From NCBI GenBank assembly GCA_024704765.1, contig JAKMXF010000348.1, positions 69,165-133,164 on the forward strand: 64,000 bases of DNA, in the 5' to 3' direction. The DNA comes from Oopsacas minuta. Taxonomy: Eukaryota; Porifera; Hexactinellida; Lyssacinosida; Leucopsacidae. Positions 48,062-60,416 of the stretch are shown in pieces (the first letter of the stretch is position 1; the number at the start of each line of letters is the position of its first letter). Below the pieces are notes generated by a model. It saw only the letters and a list, made by a program, of their open reading frames with translations, did no database searches and was not told the DNA's origin. A program made the translations under genes and the position numbers.

Positions 48062-48277
48062 AACCCCAACAACTTTACAGATGAATAATCCAAAAGTGTG
48101 AAAATCGGATTCAGCAGTTTCGGAATATTTCGCAAGTATTTATTGAAAATCTATAACTTCCTTAATAAATACGATAATACATAGTTATACGAGAATGGAA
48201 AATTGCATACAGTAATCTATTCCTTGACAACAGACAAATGAACAGACGACAATTGAGATTTAATCATATAGTATAAA
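48062..48277 (-). repeat. Helitron-like dispersed repeat, copy 3 (reverse)
   Basis: Reverse complement of the 5' part of the repeat at 7832 and 28382: 'gattaaatctcaattgttgt', 'ttgtcaaggaa', 'ctgaatccgattttcaca'. Truncated. Confidence 0.6.
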
Positions 48278-48639
48278 ACTAATTTGATAAACTTGAAATT
48301 TTCTCGAAGGCATCATAAATATACATGGTCTATGAATTTGCCTATGACAGGCATAAACATGACAAGGAGTCACATCACTAGATCAGTCTTATGTAGATAC
48401 AATCGTCGAACATATATATGTCTAACTGATAAATGTTACAATGCATGTGAAAATATACACAAATATTCGCTACATGGAATTATAGGGTTAGAGAGGGACG
48501 AATATATTGCAATTGGAAACTGTTTCAATCTTCTAGACCGCAGGTGCAGAATGATATTTCAACAGAATCATATTTGCAAGTACCTTTAATACATCAAGAT
48601 GATGAATAGAATTGGGAGTGTTTATGAATAATTCCTAGG

Positions 48640-49080
48640 TATGATCAAGTACAATCTATTGGTTATCTGACACAAAGAGAGAGTTCAACGAAATAAAGCA
48701 TATCAACAAGAGATGTCATCACAAATTCGAGAAATGCTAAACAAAGATATTATCGAAGTTTGTAGCCCTTTGCTTGTCCCTCCAGTTGTCATAAAAGAAA
48801 GATAGTAACTTCTGCTTTTGCATCGATTATAGAAATTAAAATACAGTGAAAGGATGCGTGCCTCTTGCCTTTGCCTGACTAAGTCCAAGACAAAGCTCAG
48901 CCAGATAGAATATTTCCCCCAATTGGACCTAAATTCAGGTTATCGGCAAAGACCAGTATTGGAATCGGAGCAAAGAAAACTGCATTTTCTTTGGGACGGA
49001 ATGGGATTGTTCGAATTTAATGTGCAACAGTTTGGACTCACAGGGGGGAGGCCAAACCATTTTGAGAAATCGAGGGATAT
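48640..49080 (+). pseudogene. Ty3/gypsy reverse transcriptase fragment
   Basis: 'QIREMLNKDIIEVCSPLLVP' (about 48719-48780), then a break. In 48854-49102 it reads 'YFPQLDLNSGYRQ' and 'GLFEFNVQQFGLTG', the fingers/palm of gypsy RT (…YFstLDLksGYhQ…pFGL). The YxDD and later domains are absent. No LTRs seen. Confidence 0.75.
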
Positions 49081-49110
49081 AGTAGTGTACGGAAAATATT
49101 AATTTAGTAT

Positions 49111-49994
49111 ACAGAATGGTTTGATATCGCACAAACAGTACTTTTATACACAAGTAAATGTATTACAGATATCTAGAATATCATGTCTCCAAACCAACAA
49201 AGCAAAAGAATAATCAAATGTCCAATTTCTTTGCTTAGTAAGCATTATTTTGGAGAAATGGCCCAATCTTTGATTGGCTGTAAAACGTCGAATATCCCAT
49301 TTTGCAAAACATATTAAAAATTTGTCATGATAAAGTGGTAGGTTTTTAAGTTACAGGAGTGGCCATGGATGGTGATTATTAGTCAATATATATTTACATG
49401 TCGAAAACCCTCAATGATAAGCAAAAACTCACTATTGCAGATTTATAGTATATACCCGATTTTCCATACCCTTTTCATGCATATTGATATGATATCTCCT
49501 ATGATAGTTATGAAATTCTGAATATTACCATATATGCCTTTATCGATGACTATGCAATAATTTTTGTAGTTATCATATCAAAATGTATTACAAGGGCATG
49601 GGAAATCGGGTATAAACTATACATTGGCAATAGTGTGTTTTGTTATATCATTGAGAGTTTTCGACTTATAAATACATATTGACAATTATAACCATCCATG
49701 GTCACTTCTGTAACTCAAAACCTGCCAACTTTATAATGGCAATTTTTTATTATGTTTTCAAAAGCATCCTTACATCATTTCGTACGTTAATTTTGAAATC
49801 AAAGATGCAATATTACGTTCTACAGCTCATCAAAGAAGGTTGGGCCATATTCTCCAAATAATGCTTACTAAGGAATGAAATTGGCACATTTTTTATTGTT
49901 TTTGTCTTTTAGTTTGGAAACATTATATTCTACAAATCAGTAATACATTTACTTGGGCATAAAAGTACTGTTTATGCGATATAAAACCATTCTG
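49111..49994. repeat. Palindromic element 1
   Basis: Arms of about 400-430 bp around a centre near 49552. Matching pairs are tacagaatggtttgatatcg with cgatataaaaccattctgta, 'tagtaagcattat' with 'ataatgcttacta', and 'gccatggatggt' with 'accatccatggtc'. Non-coding. Strongly similar in plan and partly in sequence to the next palindrome. Confidence 0.85.
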
Positions 49995-50012
49995 TATATT
50001 TGTGTCACAATG

Positions 50013-51042
50013 TTCAGCCATAGCCTACTAAATATAAGGCCTAACAGCAACTCGAAATTTGGCACCAGGGATGCAGTATTAGCTGGAAGCATTTATAGAC
50101 AGTTTCTTTATTACAGAAAAATGCATTTTTGGCTGAATAAATGTATTACATTTTTGTAGAACAGCAAATTTTACACAAATAAATGCTAAAAACCTTTAGG
50201 AATGTGTAAAAATATGTGGCTAGTAAGCATTTATTTAGCAAAATATGTAATTCTTTGATGCCTTGTAGAACGCTAAATATTGCATTTATCAACTCAAAGT
50301 GAATAAATGAAAAGATCTATGGATCCTTTTATACAAAATATCAAAAGTTTGTCATTCAAAAGTTGTCTCGTTGTTGAGTTAAAGTAGAGACCATGGATGA
50401 CAAGTTTTTATGAATATTCAATTATAACTCGAGAATCATTTAAATTATCGTAAAATCAGGATAGGCAATTTATACTATTTACCCAACTTCCCATACTCTT
50501 GGAATACATTTTGATATGATATCTCTCACCAATGTGACGATGCCCATGCATGGTCATTTTCAATATTCTGCAATACTCTTCAATTATTTCTTATCAAAAT
50601 GTATTACAAGGGTATGCGAAGTCGGCTAAATTGTGTAAATTGACTATCCTGATTTTACGATGATTTAAATGATTCTCGAGTTATAATCGAATATTCATAA
50701 AAACTTGTCATCCATGGTCTCCACCTTAACTCAACAACGAGACAACTTTTGAATGACAAATTTTTTACATTTTATATAAAAGGATCTATAGATCATTTCA
50801 TTTATTCACTTTGAGTTGATAAATGCAATATTTAACGTTCTACAAGGCATCAAAGAATTACATATTTTGCTAAACAAATGCTTACTAGCCACATATTTAT
50901 ACACATTCTAAAAGTGTTACCATTTTCTGTGTAAAATTTGGTGTCCTACAAATCTGCAAAACATTTATTCAGGCAAAAATGTACCTTTTCTACAATAAAG
51001 AAACCATGTATATAAATGCTTTCAGCTAATACTTCATCCCTG
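50013..51042. repeat. Palindromic element 2 (right end displaced by Harbinger)
   Basis: Arms of about 480-530 bp around 50554 (gaccatggatgacaag with cttgtcatccatggtc; aaaaatatgtggctagtaag with its inverse near 50885). The arm continues beyond the Harbinger insertion at 53872-53935 (aggccttatatttagtaggc matches gcctactaaatataaggcct at 50025). Confidence 0.88.
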
Positions 51043-51175
51043 GGGCCTTATTAACTAAAATTCTTAAGTCAAATTCTTAGAATTTTGCTTAACTTTAAGT
51101 CAAATTCTTAGAATACGACTCAATTCTTAGAATAATTCTAAGAATTCGAACAATTCTAAGAAAAATATTTAGTGA
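51043..51175 (+). repeat. Harbinger 5' TIR and subterminal repeats
   Basis: At least six copies of aattcttagaat or its inverse in about 130 bp. The mirror cluster is at 53695-53868. Likely binding sites for the Myb-like protein. Confidence 0.85.
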
Positions 51176-51623
51176 GGTAAAGAGGACACTTAACTTATAA
51201 TTTATTCTACTTTTCTATGAAATTATAATCAATACGCATTTAATAATAAAGAAGATTGTTTATCGCTTAAGACAATATGTTTGATTATCATATCTACATG
51301 TTGTAATATCCGCAGCATAGAACCATAGTCGAATTACATACCAACTATATTTAGATACTATTTCTTGATGTCACTCTGAATTGTATTATGACATCAATAA
51401 ATGTATTTATGTAATTAAATTATATCTCATATATTTTGAAACATAATAGTTTTGTATCTAAACTAAGGTAAATAAAGTCAATGTCATTTGAGTGACGTCC
51501 TGCAAAAATATACGCAATCTATGCAATTTTATCCATTTACGTACATTATCATCTTTAGTGATAAGTATAAATAATGATAAAATGTTAGTTAATTATGATA
51601 ATATCTTAACACTCGCTCTCATA

Positions 51624-52414
51624 ATGACCACTGAAAAATCGAAAACTCGTTCAAAGAATTTTACTCAGGAGGAGATTATGTCACTCGTGGATCTCATTCA
51701 TGATCAAAAATCGAAATTGTTCGGCGCTCTAACATCAACTCTAACTTTCGATGATAAGAACAAAATCTGGGAAGAAATTTCAGGGAGACTGTCTGAATTA
51801 AATGGGAATGTAAGAACAAGAGATGATGTCATGAAAAAATGGTATAATATACTAACAAAACATAAGCCTCGTATTGCAGATAAGTTAGCATCAGCAAGAA
51901 AAACTGGAGGAGGTCCTGCAGATGCTGATTTGGATGAAATAGAAGCTAAAATCAGTAGCATCAAAGGGAAGGAAGCTTTTGAAGGCATTGAATCGGGTAT
52001 CGATCTCTCTCTTGAATCCCAGTGTGCAAATGATGAAACTGAAAGGATGCTGATAAGCCCAGTTCCCTCTGAAGATATTGAAGAAATAAAGTTTTTCCAA
52101 CAAGCCCCAAGAAAACGTCATCGTTTGGAAAATGACGAATTGGAATCGACCAAACGTGCAATTTTAGAGAAAGAAGATAAGAATTGGAGATTTTGACTAA
52201 CATTGTTTCTAAGCTAGATCGGCTTGAGAGTAAATTCGATCGAGTGATCCAGATTTTGCAACATACAGCAGCGGATCAATCAAAGACACTTTCTCTTCTG
52301 ATGGCTCAAACTATGCCTCCTCTGCCGCATTTTCAGACCTTGCCCCCTTCATTTCCTACTTCTAATTTCTCTTCATTGCCTCATTACTTTCAAAGTAAGA
52401 TTAGGAATCCATAA
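51624..52414 (+). pseudogene. Harbinger Myb/SANT-like DNA-binding protein, one frameshift
   Basis: In Harbinger elements this accessory protein binds the TIRs and brings in the nuclease. From ATG 51624 the frame runs to 52196 with a Myb/SANT-like trihelix at residues 8-90 ('FTQEEIMSLVDLIHDQKSKL', 'DKNKIWEEISGRLSEL', 'RTRDDVMKKWYNI'), a linker and an acidic stretch. A missing base near 52184 ends it. The next frame continues 'ILTNIVSKLDRLESKFDRV', a C-terminal coiled-coil segment, to a Pro-rich tail ending 52414. I chose 51624 because homology begins there. Upstream in-frame Met codons lie in the AT-rich leader. Confidence 0.88.
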
Positions 52415-52489
52415 TTAAGATTATTATGTTATAAGTAAATCATAGTCGAATTCATTCATGTCCTCAGTTAATTAATTAAACTTCCTATA

Positions 52490-53533
52490 TCATGTGAAAT
52501 AATTTATAATTATATTTTCTAGAACTAAAATCCCATTATCTGAATGTTCAGTGTCTTCTGTTTCGGTGTAGGGTATATCACTTTCCAAGTTTTCAATATG
52601 AATTTGGAGACCGCAATCAACACAAAAATTATGAAGTACCATAGAGGATAAGATTAGTTTGCAAACTCTCTCTGGGCTATAGCACAAACTGCCACCAGTC
52701 TTGTCCATTGATCTCCATTTGCTCTTCCATATTCCAAAGGTACATTCAATTGTCTTTCGAGTCTTCAGGAAAGCACGATTATACCTTCTTTCGCGAGGTG
52801 TAACAGGAGATAGTAATGGAGTCATTAAATTTGGGCGCAACGGATAACCATTATCGCCGAGAAACCATCCATAAAGAATTGGAATTTCTTTACTGGTGAT
52901 CTTAAGATTGATTCCTGATTGCCTCCATATGAACGCGTCATGTGTGCTGCCTGGCCACTTCACAACTACATCAATAAACTTGAATACATCGTCACATATC
53001 GCTTGGACGTTAATTGGATGAAAACTTTTACGATTAACATAAATTGCTTCGTTGGTGCTAGGTGCAACAATTGAGATATGTGTGCCGTCTATGCAACCTA
53101 ATACTTTAGGAAACCCGAACTTTTCCATAAATCCATGCTGCATACTCATCTGTCTAGCAGCAGTTGGAAACTGTATATACTCTTTCGCAATTGAGCACAA
53201 TGCATCTGTTACACCTCTAACACAGTTGGACACAGAGGGCTGGGAAATTCCATGAGCTGATGCAACCACAGTTTGGAAACTACCCGTAGCTAGAAACTGA
53301 AGAGTGACCGCTAATTGAGTTGTCACCGAAAATGGATGAGATTGGCTTGTAGATCGAGACATGAAAGTCTCAATTTTATCATGCAATTCTAAGAACATTT
53401 CTCTTCTGATTCTAAACGAGAAATAAACTCTACATCAGTGTATGCATCAAGAGGGTTTAACCTGTCACGAATTATTCTCTGGCGTCGTAAACTGCCTATT
53501 TCCAGCTCCAAAAGAACAAAAAGCGAGGACATG
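52490..53533 (-). pseudogene. HARBI1-like DDE nuclease, one frameshift
   Basis: The 302-codon frame 53398-52490 carries the DDE_4 nuclease: 'LGCIDGTHISIVAP' (Asp), 'GSTHDAFIWRQSG', 'LGDNGYPLRPNLMTPL' (Asp) and 'RKTIECTFGIWKSKW' (Glu), preceded by an HTH ('FQTVVASAHGISQPSVSNCV'). The N-terminus from Met at about 53533 ('SLRRQRIIRDRLNPLDAYTD') is in another frame. One base is missing where 'SRFRIRREM' should be read (about 53415). It lies tail-to-tail with the Myb gene, 75 bp apart. Apart from this one base the gene looks functional. Confidence 0.93.
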
Positions 53534-53935
53534 AGTATATACAATAGTACACAAATGAGAAATGCAATGAATATCCTTTTCTATTGGGTGGGGCAATTTA
53601 TTGTATACTATGCGCATATCTTCTCAAAAAGCGATTGAAGTCGAATGAATTGGCATAAATTTTATTAATCAATAGCAAGAATCAATCAAGTAGAATTACC
53701 CAATTCTAAGAATTATTCTAAGAATTATTCTTAGAATCCGTTAGGTATAGCCAAGTTAAGAATTCTTAACGAAAACTAAGAATATTTCATGAATTCTTAG
53801 AATTATTCTTAGAAATACACTTAGAATTAAGTTAAGAATAATTCTTAGAATTTTAGTTAATAAGGCCCCTGGTACTTTTACTGTTAGGCCTTATATTTAG
53901 TAGGCTATGGTTTAGCCTGTGTATCTTTGACTGTG

Positions 53936-54959
53936 GTTTGGCTTTGTGAAGTCCGTGCTTACCTAGATCTTCAATCTACGTATTTGATACAGTATATATA
54001 CGATGTATTTACACGACAAATTGCGTAGGATTAACAACAAAAATCCAGTGTAAACATATATAACTACATAAATAGTCAATTTCGTACTTTCGTAGGCTAA
54101 TTATAGCATCAGAGAAAGTATAAGAGCAATACTTACAATTTTTGAAAAGGTTTCTATTATTTCACATAAATCCAATTAGTATGTACTATTGAAGATTACA
54201 TGAATCTGCGAAGATATCCTATCAATTCAACCGAAAATATCAGAAGAGCGTTACGCTATAAATGTTCATCTTATGCCATTAAATCTGGACAACTAGTGAG
54301 GCGTTAGGAAGAAATTTATCCAATTGTTAAAACTGCTGATAAACTATAATATATACTTAAAGAAGTGCATGACAAAACGAGCATTAATGTTTCAAATAGT
54401 CTTCCAACATCGCAACAGAAAATACTATTAACCAAATATGTAAACGAAATTAATTCTGAACATCCTAAAATGCCGTCAAACAAATCAACCTTACTTAAAA
54501 TATCCTATTGTGCCATTGCAACCACGATGTAGTGATATTGGTTACGATACCTATGCTAGACTACACATTAACATGTGCATAACTTATATGGTATAGTTAT
54601 GATGGAATGGAAATCCCAAGATAGGTAAAACGAACAAATGTAGCGACATAACTTTTGGACACATCAACTGTATCTTTTATGTACTAATATCTACTATACC
54701 AGAGTGGTTCTCAAATAGATACATCTGTATTATCGATACTATTGAATTGGTTCAAATATTAACCAGTGCATTTATTGACTTTTGATATATAAGTTTTGAG
54801 GGAGGTATGCTATAAGTAAGTATCCAATTTAACGAAAAAAATTAATATGTATTAACCATATATTACGATACTATCTAGATACGAACAATATTTCTTGATT
54901 ATCTAGATCGCTGTTCAATTCATACTCATCAAGTAATGCTAAGTGTATTATAATAGTCA
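53936..54959. other. AT-rich region, no gene recognised
   Basis: No recognisable coding sequence. The first bases still belong to the palindrome flank (ctgtggtttggcttt, 53932), a motif repeated at 62440. Confidence 0.45.
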
Positions 54960-55960
54960 TCCTTATTAATCGAAAAGAATTGTATAATCACTGCTAAAAC
55001 CTAACAAACAATACATGTAATGGGATAGATCTAAATGAAATGTAGTTATTGTGTAATCTTTTAGTTTAATCTCATTTTTTGAGGAATTTAGGTTTGAATC
55101 TGTGTTATCCATTATTGATATACGAGATAATGTAGCCCCGTTATCATTGATATTTCCTGGCCCATACTGTATTAAGAAATCATATTCTAGTAACATGAGT
55201 GCCCAGAGCCACAACCGCCCTATACTCTCCTGCCTTGCTAACCACTCCAAGGCTTATGATCTGTGAATATGATAAAATGTATTCCCAGTAGGTGATGTCG
55301 GAAGCGTTTTACTGCCCCCCATAATTGCAAGACATTCCAAATCCATTGACTGTAATTTCTTTGTCCTCTACTATAATATGCTACCACCTGATTCTGTTTT
55401 TCCAGACTGCCCCCAATTCAGTGCCACTTGCATCCGTAAATAACGTAACTGTAATTCAATTTTGGACATATCAATATTGGTTCTCATGTTAGTAAGTCCT
55501 TCAGATTCCCAAACGCGGAATTGTTATTATCATTCAAAGTAAAAACTGAGTCTTTATCCAAGAGTGAGTTTAATGGCTGAGCAATCGAAGAAAAATTCTG
55601 AACATATCTTACATAGTAGTTGGTTTATCTCAAAAACTGATTTAGTTCTCTTCGGTCCGCTGGCGGTGGTCAGTGCTTGATTCAGTCTACTTAGACCTTT
55701 CTGGAGATATTTCCATTGTATTAAACTTGTGTCCCAAGTAGATAACGGAAGGTTTACCAATTTTACATTTCTTACATCGAAGAGTTAAATTGTGATTCCC
55801 AAGTTGTTGAAACCCATTACAGAGAGCTGTTCGATGTGATTCCACATCTACCGAGAACACCAGTATTTCATCAATAAAGTTATCAGTTCAGTCCGTAAGC
55901 CCACATAACAAGTCCAAAAATTCGAAGTTGATGGTGGGACTAATATGGAGATGGTAATGT
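54960..55960 (-). pseudogene. Ty3/gypsy reverse transcriptase/RNase H remnant
   Basis: Minus strand, in protein order: 'FIDEILVFS' (the Y.DD-containing block, about 55880), 'GHKFNTMEISPERSK' (gypsy 'YLGH.i…Gi.p'), and finally 55250-54966 with 'GRLWLWALMLLEYDF' and 'YGPGNINDNGATLSRI', the end of RNase H (…gRlarW…YdFeI.YrpG..N..ADaLSR). Stops and shifts throughout. No LTRs, and integrase missing. It is on the opposite strand to the fragment at 48640, so it is not simply the same copy. Confidence 0.8.
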
Positions 55961-56112
55961 TTCAGCATATGCATTTCTCACTGTGATATGGCATTGTCAA
56001 GTCCGGTAATTTTGATCGCCCGTGCCTCTCGTGCTATAAAATTCCAAGCTCCTGCAATCAAAACTGTTGATTTTATTTTTGCCATTCATTATCACCAAAT
56101 TGGGCTGAAATC

Positions 56113-56557
56113 ACGAGTGTGAAGTTGGCTGAATATTCGACCAGCAGTACTTCAACCATTAATTTGACCAACTTCCCATAGTCAGAATGTAAATATTTTT
56201 AGGTCATTCGAAAGAAGAGATACGGACGTTTCTGAAAATAATTTATATTTTATGAACTTTAATTTTTTCTAATAGAAATTGGTGCATCTAAGCAGCAATA
56301 GTTCACATATGAATTTAGTATACTTAAACAAATTATTTTTTCCTGAAATCAGGGGCATGTATTCCTGCTGTATGGACGTTTATGTGTTTAAAATATTATG
56401 GTAAAATAAACAAAACTTTGAGATATTTAAATTTGAAAACTGGCTTGCTAGAATCGAGTCTCTAATAGATTTGTACTAAGCACACAAATTTAATGAAACA
56501 ATCTAATCCATTCTAACTATAGTAACGCATATAGATTACTGCAATATCAACTGTTTG
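56113..56557 (+). repeat. Left 445-bp terminal inverted repeat
   Basis: Begins acgagtgtgaagttggctga. The inner end is ctgtttg at 56551-56557. Partner at 61682-62126. Confidence 0.93.
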
Positions 56558-57400
56558 ATCTCAGTTGACTCATTATGAATTACTCAAAGATCAGAATGTA
56601 CTTTCAATTAATGCCATAGCATTTACTTTCCATATATTCCAAAATAGATTAAATAACAATCAAAGTTTAAATGTCTAGTAGAAATGAATAATTCGGAGTT
56701 ATTTGCTAAATTTCAATGACTTAAATCAACTACTGTTAGATGTACCATGAAATCATTCTAATAATATACATATCCACATGATAACTTCCCCATTAGAAAT
56801 ACAAAACACTGCTGCTGAAGTGTAAACCTCTTGAAATAGTCCTTTCGTATTTGTATCAATATTATCTTATATTTCCTCCATTCATTAACAACTCTTTTAT
56901 TTTTATCACTTTCATCAAAAAATCTTTCACGATTGTACAATTCCAAACTCTAATACAAGTCTTGTTGACTTAGGTTTGTTGTCTATTTTCAATATACAGT
57001 TTTTCTCGAATAGTACTTCGGGACTATTATATATTTCGAGGTCCCTTCAGGGGGGCGATTATTCGAAGAAGGGCTACCTACTATTCGAGAAAAAGGTATC
57101 TAAATTCTGCCCTATATCAAAGATTGTATTATTTTCTCCACATTTAGAATCATACTTTCGTTTCGACCCTCCTTCAATGGAACCAAATAGTTTCATTACT
57201 TCAAGTGGAATCAATATTTCAAAATGTAGCTACCTTTCTTCCTATTTAAATTATTTCGGTCTCATCGGAACACGTGCTTGATGTGCAATAATCAACTATA
57301 ACAAAAGTTAGATTTACCTTAACACGTTTTCTGGTGAGTACGACCCATATAGTATTTTTATGTTTCCTTTTTAGTTCCACGAGACCTTTAGCTGTTACTT

Positions 57401-60317
57401 TTGTATATCGAATCCACTTTCAATTCATACAAAGAGGTTGCGAGTTCACTTTCTGTTGGTCCTAACGTTAGTAATTCTATTTGGGGCATTATTTGTAAAA
57501 AACTACATGGCCGCAATAATCCGGCTCAAAGAAAATCTATTTATTCGAAATGGAAAAATAATTCACACAATATCCGCGTGGTATTCGAGCGAGTAATCGA
57601 TCCATCAGTCTTGCCTCAGCCATCTATAGATTTCATACCGTGTAAATCGCTTTCTCCATGTCCACCACCTCCACAAAGTACAACCGAATCATGATTGTGA
57701 GTTATAGTCTCGACTCTTTCTCAATAGTGGATTTGCCATCTCTTCAAACTGCCACAATTTATCGAGATATTATCCATTGCCTGGAATCTGCGTCTTCTTT
57801 TCATGATAATCATGAAGGAATATGTTGGGAGTCAATTGAACAGGATTTGTTAGATGATAGGCTAATGGTGATTTGGTCTTCAGCTCCATCAGACCTATCT
57901 CATTACTATGATTTGAGAGATGAGCAATACAGTATCGACCTTTGCGGATGTAATGATAGTAGTAGTTTAGTCGAATTTTATTATTACAACAATCACCAGG
58001 CTCAGTTGTGGATTGATGGTTGTAACTTTTACCGTTATCGGAGTTCAAATTCTTACGAATGTTTTTGGCAATTTGAAAGTATTGAATTTGTACAGTGTAG
58101 TTCATTCGTAAATAATTTTCCAAAAAGTCAGTATGAACATCAAGTCATTGAGCAGACAGCCATGTTGCTAATGTGGATAGTTCTTCATAAAATTGATTGT
58201 AAGCCAACTATTTTGTTTAAGAATAAGTACTTGCTCCTGAGGAAAGATCAGATGAGTTTATTTATTCATTGGGTAGTCAAATTGAGAGACCAGTTTCCCT
58301 GTATTGGTATTGAGGTATTTAAAGCTCTCTATACTAATTGCATTAATGCTAGGATATGCAGAATAGAAATTTCCCCGGATTGTCACCAACCCCTGGCTCT
58401 GAAAATACTCCTCATCTTCCTGTTGACGAGGATTTTGAAGATGAAGATCCTATCAAATGCAACAATATTATGTCAAATACAGTTAATGACCAAATAGCCC
58501 CGTTATCTGATAAATCTGATGTATTTCTTATGACACCAGAGTCAAACGTCAATGGAGAATTTCTTCTTGAGATTGGTGAATGGGATAGTATTCATTTTAT
58601 CGATTTTCAAGGTAGAGATATATTGAATAGAGATTGGACAGCTGTGTTTAGCAATAAAATATCTAAATTATATCCAGCATGTGTTCTTAAATTTAACAAT
58701 TATTGGTTTAGAAAGTCTTCCAGCCGAAAATAAATGCGCCCTACTTTCGAGCATCTGCTGAATGCAAGTTTTCTAATTGTTACAAATTTTAGTTTTGTGT
58801 TGACGAGCTTGTAACTACGAATACAATCACAATACAATATGTAGTAAGTGGTTCACTCTCCTTGCAATAGTCTGATGGAGAGACTGTATATGCACGTCAT
58901 ATATCTGGTAGTTTGCGAAAAATTTATGGAGAAATTCTTCAGCACACATCTGTCACAAATATTTTTCATAAACAGTTCAACTGTCAAAGTAGCTCAATGG
59001 AATATTGTAGAGGTAATTTTACTAGCCTGAGGTCTCAAGAATGCTTAAGACAGATAAAAACTGAAGCTATATCATCAAATAGATTCTCTAATGATCTAAT
59101 TACAGATATTTTATCACTCAAGAATATTATCGTAACTTATTGAGTGAAAAGCCAATACCTGGTTACATTCAATATTTTGTTAAGGAACCCTTCATTATGC
59201 ATCTATATATGAAGAGGCAGATAGAGGTGTTGAAATATTTAACTAAAGATATAGTTTTGCATTTGGATGCTACAGGTTCCATTATATGTAGACCTCAGTT
59301 TTTCACCAAATCTATTTATTATTATTCTTTAACTCTACAACATCCCGATTACCACATTACACCTATCCCTGTAGCAGAAATGATAAGTTCGGACCAAGGA
59401 ACTGCTGAGATAACCCACTTCCTTAACAAATGGTACTTGAATTCAAAGTTAATTGTACACAAAGAAATATTCATGACAAGAGTGGAAATAGATTACAGTT
59501 GGGCATTGATTCATAGCCATTATCGCATTAAATAAAATTAATATTTTAGGGTATTTAGAGAGTTTTTGGAGAAAAATAAATTCAGACAAAAGCTCGGTTG
59601 ATGTGGATGTCTTCATTGTAATTCATTTATATTCTGCTCACGTAATGCATAAGTTGAGTCAGAACTTGTCAAAAACATTCAAATCGATAAAACTCTAAAA
59701 CAACTAATCCTGCATGTCTTTGCTGCAATTTTGAGAAGTATTACGATGGGAGAAATAAGTCGACTTTTCATCTTACTGTGTAATGATTTATCTGTTGAGC
59801 ATTCAACCGAAATTATCAGTTCAAGTTTAGTAGAGTTAAACGATTTAGTGAAGGGTAAAATAGAATTACAGTTAGAAACGAAGGAAAATATGAACTTGAT
59901 ACTGATACGAAAGAGAATCCTACCACTTATCGTTGTAAATCACCAGTTGGTAGACATTTCGATACTCTGAGAAAAGATAATTGCACAGATCATATTATTC
60001 ACAAAGGCAATCGATCAAATCCATGTTATTCTCTGGAAGTTTTAGAATATCTGCTGACATATTATATGCCAATTGTACCTCTTTGGACTGGAATTATACT
60101 GTCTAGGAGCAATGAAAACCTGTGTAAGGCTAGTAATGCAAATGCAGAAAATTGGTTCGGAATAGTCAAACATCCAATTTTAGAAACGAAGGTAAACCTA
60201 AGAGCTGGCGATTTTATACGTACAATGTATGAATATGTGAATGACAGAATTGATGCATTTAATTTTGGATTTGATCCTTTGGCTATCAGCATATTTAAAA
60301 GTAGGAAAGGAAATTAG
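57401..60317 (+). pseudogene. MULE-like transposase with FLYWCH-like finger, several shifts
   Basis: A long gene in pieces. 57401-57694 and 57658-58340 include a FLYWCH-like module ('LWIDGCNFYRYRSSNSYECF'…FVQC). 58356-58733 is a Pro/acid-rich linker and 'YPACVLKFNNYWFRKSSSRK'. A frameshift then leads to 'NAPYFRASAECKFSNCYKF' (about 58740), 'ARHISGSLRKIYGEIL' (58890-58960), and 59140-59535 with 'VLHLDATGSI' (first Asp) and 'VEIDYSWALIHSHYR' (second Asp). 59731-59970 is less conserved. 60066-60317 has 'PLWTGIILSRS' and 'NANAENWFGIVKHPIL' (candidate Glu). The D-D-E assignment is inference from spacing and conservation type. I recall similar multi-copy proteins in animal genomes. Four or more frame breaks are seen. 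Some could be introns, but clean GT-AG borders were not found. Confidence 0.65.
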
Positions 60318-60416
60318 AAATACAAAATGAAGAAAATTCCAAAGAAAAATGATGTCGCAGAAGTAAATGCCAACAGAGTTACATCGATCCTAATCTAAGT
60401 AGGGTAGATAAAGTTT

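Larger units (their letters stand above)
51043..53868 (+). mobile_element. PIF/Harbinger element with both genes
   Basis: 2826 bp. TIRs of 22 bp start gggccttattaactaaaatt. The 3-bp target duplication ctg is at 51040-51042 and 53869-53871. Dense subterminal repeats of 'ttcttagaat' occur at both ends. Convergent Myb-like and nuclease genes are the standard Harbinger pair. The insertion splits palindromic element 2, whose arm continues on both sides. Confidence 0.95.

Noticed and set aside
48640-55960. The two gypsy RT pieces as one split LTR retrotransposon
   Set aside because: They are on opposite strands, no LTRs were seen, and unrelated elements lie between them.
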